Shown here: positions 53,641-64,000 of the stretch, piece after piece
Layout: each line of letters begins with the position of its first letter
Position numbering within the stretch: the stretch's first letter is position 1
The notes under the pieces: generated by a model
What the model saw: the letters and a program-made list of their open reading frames with translations, nothing else
Database searches by the model: none
Told to the model about the DNA's origin: nothing
Translations under genes and position numbers: made by a program
Origin: Cacajao melanocephalus
Lineage: Eukaryota; Chordata; Mammalia; Primates; Pitheciidae
Assembly (NCBI GenBank): GCA_963573385.1
Contig: CAUYLG010044420.1
Location: 1-64,000 of the forward strand
DNA: 64,000 nucleotides
Direction: 5' to 3'

Positions 53641-56600
53641 GACTTTGCAGATAATTTCAAATGGTTTTGACCCCCCACCGAAAGGTTTCCAGGTAAAGAA
53701 TTCCTATTCTGGGTCCCCCAAAACCATCAGAAATGGTCAGAGTAAACTGTTTTAAAATCTTCCATGTGATCCGACTAACCTATGTGTATACAGAGTTTCC
53801 AGTCTATAGCTTTCATCTTTTTAAAAAGAACCATAGAATATATAAAATTGCTCCCTTCTTGGTAGGTTCCTGAAATGAGAAAATCAAATTGTGAACAGAG
53901 AAGAAAACAACAAAGAAGAAAACTTCTTCATAGACCTGTTTTTGGACATCCATTGTTTTAACTAATTAGCCAACCACTGTTAAAAGACATTCATTTTGGA
54001 AAACTTATTTATTTTGCTCTGCCACATTTATTTGCTTAGTGTCACTCTTATGTACATGGATTACTGGTTAATGAAGTCTGGAACAGCCATATTCAGTGTG
54101 CATTTTAGTATTAGGCTGAAAATGCAATAAACTTTCTATAGCAACTTCTAACTGAAATTAATCATCTTCACTTTCTTCTCAGCTTGAATACTTTTTATGG
54201 GCCTTTCTGCTCCTCCCACTCACAAACTCATTATGTTCATCTGCTAACTTACTTTTTAATTATTTATTTCTGCCATACCGTCTCAATAGTATTCAGTGGT
54301 TCTTAGTAAACCTTGGACTATTTCAGAAAGAAAAAAAAAAACTGTCAGAATGGTACTTTTTTTAAGGGAGTCTAAAGTTAAAAATAAGATTTACTTTGCA
54401 TGCACCATTAAAGGTGATAAATCTTCAAGCTTCAGTTAAGAGCATAACAGCATCAAATGTCAGGGAAATTCCTTCTTTATGCCACGTATTTTATAATGAA
54501 GTTTAACGTAGAATTTAAGGATTTTTTTTAATGTCATAGAGTTGGTGAACAATCAGCTCTAGAAAGATGAAGAAAGAGCTGTGAAACCAGCACTTGTAAT
54601 CAGTTGCTATGCAGCAGTACCCAGTGTGGGTTTTCACATCAAACATCTCTTCTTTTTGGGTGAGGGTTCATTCTGACTGGTCAGGCCCCTTATTCTGATT
54701 GGTTGAATGTCTGGGGTGACAAACATATCCCTGTTTGCATGGGACTTTCCTAGTTTTAGCACTGAAAGTCTAGCCTGCCCATTTAGTTCCAGGAAAAGTG
54801 AGACAGTTACCTCTTTCAACAAAACTCAATGTTACTAATTTAAAAACACCCCAAGTCCACATTTTGTAAATAGTTGTCTCTCTTGAGATTTGTAATACAC
54901 TCCAGAAAAAACAGTTTTTTAATATACTCAATTTAAAACACATTTAAGACCAGAATGGAAATTACATGAATATTATGTCAGAAAAGTCTGCTAGCAGAAA
55001 GACTAATTTGCATTGGCATTTATAATAGAGAAAATTTACATATTACTTGTGAAATTAAAAGTAAAGGTTTTTTTAAGTATATATGGAAATCTGCCTAAAA
55101 GATGTTAATCTGAGACTAGTGTAGAATTTCTTCTACAGCTGAGATTTGTTATTGTTTTTATATTTGAATTGTATTTATTAGAATATATGAAGTACAAAAG
55201 CCCAAAAAAAACAAAAACTGTATGTACGATATGTCTCCCAACATATTTTCTAGCCATTCAACCACCCAAACAATTGTTATTTATTTCTAATATTTCTGTT
55301 CAGAAATATTCTATGCAAATATAAGTAAATAAATGGAATTTTTACAGAGTAAAATGATAATTACTAAGATGAAGTCAGAGGAGGAGACCTAACTTGGTGT
55401 GACCTTGGGAAAAGGCCTCCCCTGTGGCCTGAGTGTAGAGTTGAAGGGTAGGTGTTAGCCAAGCTGGAAAGACCAGAAAGAACAAAGCCACAGGGTAGAG
55501 GCAGCTTGGAGTGTTCAGGGAACTGTAAGCAGTTCACAAGGGTCAAAGCTAAGGGGACAAAAACAGTGGGGACAGTGGGAGATTAACATGGAGAGGCAGA
55601 CAGGGCCAGCAGATATACTTTCTTTCAGTAAGAAATCACAAGTTTTATCTTAAATTAGTGTGAGCCAATAAAAATCAGATTAAGTCTCTACCAGGAGCAA
55701 AAAAAGAAAAGGCAGTTTTCTTGGATGATGTGTTAATGACACACTGTGGAGGAGGGGGAAGGTATCCACATCGAAGACCAAACTGAGTATTCTCCGAGAT
55801 TGATGTCCATCTCTATTAAGTAATCATAAGCAAGGCTTTGACAAAGGTAGATATTAGGGGAAATTATTTTAGCAAGAATGCCTACTTCCCCCTAAACTGT
55901 CTTGACAAGCACTGAATGTCATTAGATCACTGGGAAGTGCTGCTTTTTAAAACACTCATCAGCCCTGCCTCCTGCAATCATAGTGCAGCTGATGTCAAAG
56001 GTGTGAGATTTCAGAAGGCTTTCTCTATGGCAGAAGCACTATGGGAGAAGCTTAAGAAACACTGTCCTCAATAGTCATTCCCTCTGCATGTCAATGTACT
56101 TCTGGCAACTGTAAACATGTCCCTGTTGCTGAGCCAATAAATAGGAACTCCTTTTCTAGGAGAATGACTTGCACCATTGCATAGTAATTTCTAAGAAATA
56201 AAAGAGAGAAATTCTAATCAGTGCAAGACAGGAAGGAGTTCCCTTACCTGGCTCTGTATTAGAATCATCTTGAGAACTTAAAAGAGGAACAAAAAGATTC
56301 TGACCTTGACTTACCAAGTCAAAAAGAGGGATTGGTGGTAAAAGAGTCCTCTTTTTTTTTTTTTTTTTAAGTACCTCTGGGATTATTTAATTTATACTAA
56401 TCAACCAGATTTGGGAGATTTCATCTGCTAATCCAGAATGGTGCAGAGTCCTCAAACAATCTTTTGTAGTCATAAAACTCATTTCAAATGAGCCTGAGTG
56501 CATTGGGGCTGTTGAAAGGTTTCTAATGACAGGTTATAAGATTCTTTAACTCCCTGGAAATTTGTTAGTCTCCATAACAGAGGAAATGGCCAGTGGAGAA

Positions 56601-56779
56601 GAAAGTCCTTATAGAAACCCATTGGTGATGGGTCATTTAACCATATTGGTGTACCTTAATGCAGTAGACGTGTTCCAGAAAAAAAAATGATTAAATCAAA
56701 TTTTTATAAATGGATTTTTTTAAGTATACAAAGAGCCTTAGAGATTTAAAGGGTTTTTGAGGAGCATTTTTCAAACCAG
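53641..56779. other. Unassigned, unique-looking 3.1 kb
   Basis: The longest stretch without a firm repeat call. 54690-54815 ('atccctgtttgcatgggact', 'tagttttagcactgaaagtc') has the look of an old interspersed repeat. 56352-56369 is a T run without an attached Alu. No exon-like frame, RNA gene or CpG-rich segment is seen. Confidence 0.4.
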
Positions 56780-57110
56780 TGTTTTATTTTAAATGTAATA
56801 CATGCTCGAGGTTAAAAAATAATAATTCACACATAGTAGAGAAAAAAATAATGAGAGGTAATAATCTCTTCTCCTCCTTCCAACTCCTCCCACATAATCC
56901 ACTTAACCCTTTCTTGTTTCCTAGCCATTTTCATTGCATATTCCTTGAAGATTTTATAAAATCTATTTTTTTAATCAAAGCATTATAGACACCACCCATT
57001 AGGGAATAGAGTGCCCCCCTCATTCTTGCAATGGCAGAATGGATGTACTATAATATGTAATATCTATGGTCTATATAACTATTCCTCTACTTACAGAAAT
57101 TTAGGTGATT

Positions 57111-57173
57111 TCTTCTCTCTCTTTCTCTCTCTCTCTCTTTCACACACACACACACATATGCACACACACACAT
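57111..57173. repeat. (TC)n/(CA)n microsatellite
   Basis: Interrupted CT run followed by CA units around an internal atatg. Confidence 0.92.
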
Positions 57174-57474
57174 CATTGTGGTAAATATATCCTTAGAAAT
57201 ATATATTTACATATAGGAAAATATACACATATCATCTATAGGATAATTTATAGAATACCTATAGAATAATTTCCCAGGAGTAAAATTTCCGGGTAAGAGT
57301 ATGTGCATGTCAAATTTGGCTGGCATTCTCAAAGTGTATTCCCCCAAAAAAATATACCAACTTCCAATCCCAACAACAGTGTATGACATTCCCTACATTC
57401 CCGCTCCCTCATCCCCTCTCTATGTCATCACATGCTTCATCTTGGTCAGTCTTAGCAATGAAAATGGTATCTCA

Positions 57475-57778
<304 letters not shown>

Positions 57779-58029
57779 GAAAATGCATCTCATTCTTATT
57801 TTAACTGGCATTTATTTTTTGTGGAGGCTGGGTATATTTTCCTGTGTTTACTGGCCACTCAGATTCCATTGAGAATTCTTTTGCAAAGCAGAGAATCATT
57901 TTTCAATGTGATCCTTCAGCTGCCATGATTTATCCCTTTGTAAGTTTGGGTTGTCACGAATCAGCCAAAACGTCATTTCCAGTGGATAACCACGTACAGG
58001 TCACCCTGATATTTTGAAAAAGCCATCAT

Positions 58030-58261
58030 TTGGTTCTGCTCCAGTCCCATTTCTATTCTTTGCTTTGCTGCCAAGAGGTTGATTCGTATTTCCTCCCCGC
58101 CCACACCTTCCTCATTTCCCTGAGTTCTGGCGTCCGTCCCCAGCACTCTAACAAACATGTGTTCTGGAAGGTCACCAAGGGCCTCTTTATTGCTAAACCC
58201 CTTGACCTCTGCTCTGTTCTCAGTCTCCTCCATTTCAGAGGCACATACAGAGCCCTTCCGC
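58030..58261 (+). mobile_element. Possible L2 ORF2 fragment
   Basis: 'ctggaaggtcaccaagggcc', 'tttattgctaaaccccttga' and 'ctcagtctcctccatttcag' resemble the sense strand of the L2 reverse-transcriptase region. This GC-richer stretch holds open frames on both strands (58030-58365 plus, 57973-58407 minus) with no recognisable host domain. Confidence 0.45.
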
Positions 58262-58405
58262 TCCCTAACCTCTCTGGGCCTCAGGTACATCAAGAGATGC
58301 TGAGAATACCCTTTCTGTCTCCTATTTTTGGAGTTTTCAGTGAAAAATATCAAAGTGCTTTGTAAACTATAAAATCTACATAAATACAACTTGTTATTAT
58401 TGTTC
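58262..58405 (+). mobile_element. MIR 3' part
   Basis: 'aacctctctgggcctcaggt', then 'caaagtgctttgtaaactat' and 'ttgttattattg', the 3' half of a MIR. Confidence 0.6.
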
Positions 58406-58832
<427 letters not shown>

Positions 58833-59022
58833 TCTGAAGAGATGTTTATTGAGTACCTACTGTGTGCCAAGCAGCATGAGGGGTTGAAAAGCAGTAATGA
58901 CTTTTGGGAAACCACTATGGAGTGTTGACAGTGCACCCACGCTGTGCCTAGCAGCCCACAGGGATAATAATGTTCAACCCTCATATCAATTCTCAGAGGA
59001 AAGTATTATCTTTTACATCTGT

Positions 59023-59437
59023 TTTTTTGTTTGTTTTGTTTCAGAGACAGGGTCTTGCTCTGTCACCCAGGCTCTGTCACCCTACCTGACTATAGGGAGA
59101 CAAGGCTGGCTGTCCAAATCAGAACCTTTTGAACAAATAAGTGAGACAATGTAGATGCTTAATAGGAGCATGTAGATGTAGATAAGTGGGTACTTAATAA
59201 CAATCATAGCTCACTGCAGCCTCCAACTCCTGGGCTCAAGCAATCCTGCTGCCTTAGCTTCTTGAGTACCTGGGACTACAGGCTGTGCCAACATGCCTGG
59301 CTAATTTTTTAATTTTTTGTAGAAATGGGGTCCCACTATATTGTCAGGCTGGTCTCAAATCCTGGGCTCAAGAGATCCTCCCACTTCACCCTTTCAAATC
59401 ACTGAGATTACAGTTGTGAGCCACCGAGCCCAGTCTA
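59023..59437 (-). mobile_element. Alu containing a 118-bp foreign insert
   Basis: Antisense Alu, old type. Normal up to 59068, then ctctgtcaccc is repeated (59072-59082), followed by 118 bases that are not Alu, after which Alu resumes at 59201 (caatcatagctcactgcagc) with about 14 Alu bases missing. Confidence 0.92.
59083..59200 (+). repeat. 118-bp duplicated segment, inserted copy
   Basis: Identical to 59588-59705 except for one base (a at 59092, g at 59597). It breaks the Alu at 59023-59437. Confidence 0.97.
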
Positions 59438-59587
59438 CCTCTGTTTTAAAGATAGCAATCTGAGACCTAGAGAGGTGAAGTAATTTATCCAAAGCTACAC
59501 ATCTAATAAGGGTGGAAGCTGGGATTTGAACCCAAGTCTTTATGACTGCTCTATATAATGCTCATGACATGTTACAGCCACCTGCCT

Positions 59588-59705
59588 TACCTGACTGTAG
59601 GGAGACAAGGCTGGCTGTCCAAATCAGAACCTTTTGAACAAATAAGTGAGACAATGTAGATGCTTAATAGGAGCATGTAGATGTAGATAAGTGGGTACTT
59701 AATAA
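59588..59705 (+). repeat. 118-bp duplicated segment, probable source copy
   Basis: Lies in continuous non-Alu sequence whose end (gggtacttaataaatgt) reads on naturally, with MIR/L2-like texture. This supports it as the source of the copy 505 bases to the left. Confidence 0.9.
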
Positions 59706-60348
<643 letters not shown>

Positions 60349-60360
60349 AGAAGTCTGCTT

Positions 60361-60789
60361 TCTTTGGAGAGGAACAGCAGCACTCCAGTATGTGGATCGC
60401 ATTCTCTAGAAAAGGGCACCCAGAATTCAGAATTCCGAGTCATTCTGCAGATTGATCAGGGAAGTCAAAAAGACACCAAGTTCCTTGGTAAATCAGCATT
60501 CCAGAAAATGAAAAAATTACCTACTCAGAGCTCAATGGTTCCATTAGAAAATACACATGAACCCACAGGACACAAATCTACGTTCTATTAGGACAGTTAC
60601 GACTGCTGCCATTTCTCACCCAACATAAGACAATATCATTTCTGAAACATGTCACGTTTTAATGTACCACTAAGAAAAAATGCTGCCAATTAAACTGTGC
60701 TGTGCCACCATTTGTAAGATGCACCCTCATTTTGGAAAAGACTAACACGTGAAAAAATAGGTGTGTCAAAATTGACAAAACTAGTAATA
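60361..60789. other. Unassigned sequence
   Basis: No feature recognised. Confidence 0.4.
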
Positions 60790-61340
<551 letters not shown>

Positions 61341-62034
61341 GGTTTGGGAAAGGTCAGTGTGTTCTTTCGAATGCCCAGCGGGCAATGTGGAATCACTGAG
61401 GCTGAGTCGGAGAAGAAGCATTGGTGGGAAGGGTGCCCAGAGCTCCCACCTGCCAAACAAACATGGGATGTGGAACAGAAGACATGTCTGGCTCCACGAA
61501 TAGTTTCACTGAGGTCATCTAACATCAAAGAACGTGAGAAAAGTTCCAGACGAGTTCTGGCATGTGCCTCACCAATAGGCCGTTATTTACCTCAAGCAGT
61601 GAACTGAGATGATGGAGGTGACAGTGAGCACGGTGGGTGGACAGGACTCCCTCAGCCAACCCCAACTTCACAGAATGTGGCTTCATTCTAGAATCTAGGA
61701 GAATCCACAGACCAAGGCTGGTGAGCCAAATCAGGACCAGAAGAGTACCTTTGTGAGCGCCTTCTCTGAGAAACCTCCAATGAATGCTCAAAAAACACTG
61801 TTACAGTCATATGCACTTCTATCGTTAAATGCCTTACTCCCCGGAAATGGACCCCAGCAGGGAGTCATAACAAGAAAGATCAGAGTCAAATAAAAAGTCA
61901 GTCCCCTAGCTGTTCCATTCCATCTAAACCAGTTTGTCTTAGAAGAAAACAGCAGGATGTTTTTCCGAGGGAAAATAGTTTTGTGATTAGTAAGAGGCAG
62001 CACGTCCTCTGGCAGCACTCTCAGTGGACATATC
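61341..62034. other. Unassigned, unique-looking
   Basis: No repeat recognised. Frames on both strands overlap here (61224-61607 plus, 61184-61528 minus, about 114-127 codons) without any motif; part of the DNA is MIR. Confidence 0.4.
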
Positions 62035-62452
62035 TTAGCGCTCACCTAAGGAATTGCATTAAAAATATGGACACCTGCACCCTCTTCTCCCATACCGAAA
62101 TCAGATTATCCAAGAACACATCTAGCATTTTTATTATTTTTTAAGTGCGTTAGGTGATTCTTCCAATCCGCAAAGTTTGGAAAACCCTACCCTGCTGCAA
62201 TCTCTGGCTCCCAAGTTCAAGCAATTCTGCCTCAGCCTCCTGAGTAGCTGGGACTACAGGTGTGTGCCACTACGCCCAGCTAATTTTTGTGCTTTTAGTA
62301 GAGACAGGGTTTCACCATGTCAGCCAGGATGGTCTTGATCTCTTGACCTTGTGATCCGCCCTCCTCAGCCTCCTAAAGTGCTGGGATTACAGGCATGAGC
62401 CACTGTGCCCAGCTGCAGTTCTTGTTTTAATGGCTGGAGAACCGCTGAAATA
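62035..62452. mobile_element. hAT-type MITE, split by an Alu piece
   Basis: 'accgaaatcagattatccaa', 'aagtgcgttaggtgattctt' and, after the Alu piece, 'ggctggagaaccgctg' follow the layout of Charlie-type MITEs with a gagaacc terminal motif. Confidence 0.5.
62191..62413 (-). mobile_element. Alu fragment without tail
   Basis: Antisense Alu whose 3' portion and poly-T are missing; it begins at ctgcaatctctggctccc and has an intact 5' end. No target repeat is apparent. Confidence 0.9.
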
Positions 62453-62565
62453 GTTATCATCTGGATCAGCAAATTTCTGGAATGCAAATTAACTTCTTGA
62501 GACAAATGAATAATTGAAAGGGTCCAGCTTCTTATGTATTATTTTATCTTGAAAAAAACAGCTCT

Positions 62566-62805
62566 AGCCCAGCGGTGGCTCACACCTGTAATCTCAGTAC
62601 TTACGGAAGCCAAAGCAGGAGAATTGCTTGAGCTCAGGAGTCCAACACCAGCCTGGGTAGCATAGCGAGACCCCCCTCTCTACAAACTAAATAAATTAGC
62701 CAAGCATGGTGGTGCATATCTGAAGTCCCAGCTATTAGGGAGACTGAGGTGGGAGGATCCCCTGAGCCCAGGAAGTTGAGGCTGCAGTGAGCCGTGATTA
62801 TTCCA
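62566..62805 (+). mobile_element. Alu (AluJ-like), 3' end missing
   Basis: Plus-strand Alu that stops at gccgtgattattccac with no A-tail; the last ~50 Alu bases are absent. Confidence 0.9.
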
Positions 62806-63031
62806 CAAACAACTTCCAGCTGATTTCTTGGATCTTGATGAAAATGAGTTGCACCCTTAATGGCTGTAGCCTAAGAAGGAGACTGAAGAACTGCAGATTG
62901 GGAACCAAAATTTGGTAGCTACTGTTAAGCTTCCTGCAAGCAATAGTAGATATGCTCTGTTATTATTACCATTTCACAGATGAGGACTCCAAAGCCCGAA
63001 GAGGTTAGGAACTTGCTAAAGAGTCAAATGT
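62806..63031 (+). mobile_element. MIR fragment (62955-63025) in unassigned sequence
   Basis: 'ccatttcacagatgaggact' and 'aagaggttaggaacttgct' mark a short MIR; the rest of the interval is unassigned. Confidence 0.6.
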
Positions 63032-63807
<776 letters not shown>

Positions 63808-64000
63808 TTTCTTCTGTCATTTAAACTTAACCAAAGAGTTAACAAAACCCAAACATATCACAGCTGTCATCTGATGAGGTTTTTTTTAAATTTGGTCCAA
63901 TGTCTTATTAATAAAGATGGAAAAATATTCATTGTGTTTTAGCTGCACCCATTTGTGGTGCCAGGTGTAAAGGGTCAACTGTACAAGAAAGGGCTTTACC
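63808..64000. other. Unassigned window end
   Basis: No feature recognised. Confidence 0.4.

Larger units (their letters stand above)
58838..59590 (+). mobile_element. MIR, split by an Alu
   Basis: Left part 58838-59022 ('tttattgagtacctactgtg', 'ctcagaggaaagtattatct'), right part 59438-59590 ('agagaggtgaagtaatttat', 'gggatttgaacccaagtctt'). Removing the Alu joins them in MIR order. Confidence 0.75.

Overview
This window reads as a primate nuclear chromosome, most probably human or another great ape, in a gene-poor intergenic or intronic setting. The evidence is the repeat content: about 36 Alu or Alu-monomer copies (including one that looks like AluY), L1 copies of very different ages, MIR and L2 relics, MaLR LTRs, MER2 and a near-complete Tigger1. 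I found no host protein-coding exon, tRNA, rRNA, snRNA, CpG island or CRISPR array. The longest reading frames (100-160 codons) are either pieces of L1 ORF1/ORF2, Tigger1 transposase or Alu, or have no recognisable content. Repeat calls come from recalled family consensus features, not from a search. Subfamily names and the ends of the oldest elements are therefore approximate.

Layout. 1-5150: a younger L1 with a 5' inversion (twin-priming structure) sits inside the antisense 5' half of an ancient L1M, which also carries an Alu. 5150-13160: mostly diverged sequence with antisense L1M and L1P fragments, L2, several MIRs, a mariner-like end, a long TA/CA/TG microsatellite and an LTR. 13160-20700: unique-looking DNA with scattered Alus, MIRs and an L1M 3' UTR. 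20930-25160: an antisense L1M split by a Tigger1 DNA transposon, which itself carries four Alus. 25160-33150: Alus, MIR, L2, an MLT1-like LTR and a MER5A-like relic. 33151-33968: a sense 5'-truncated L1. 34010-45490: one ancient antisense L1M opened up by nested insertions: Alus, a free left Alu monomer, a 5.8-kb L1PB/L1MA-like element with its own Alu and MER2 piece, and a MER2 that is itself split by a MaLR LTR. 45760-53640: a second L1M, MIR, an MST solo LTR, a hAT-type MITE and a sense L1M. 53640-64000: mostly unique-looking sequence, then an Alu-rich end with MIR and L2 pieces.

Nothing here forms a working gene system. The most interesting signals are structural. A 118-bp segment at 59588-59705 recurs at 99% identity inside an Alu at 59083-59200, which looks like a recent template-switch insertion. 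A 44-nt perfect inverted repeat links two MER2 pieces 1.5 kb apart. A ~200-bp segment inside the old L1M is duplicated. An L1 5' UTR is built of 268-bp monomers, and removing a 250-bp MER2 insert restores its period exactly. The nesting order lets the insertions be dated relative to one another.
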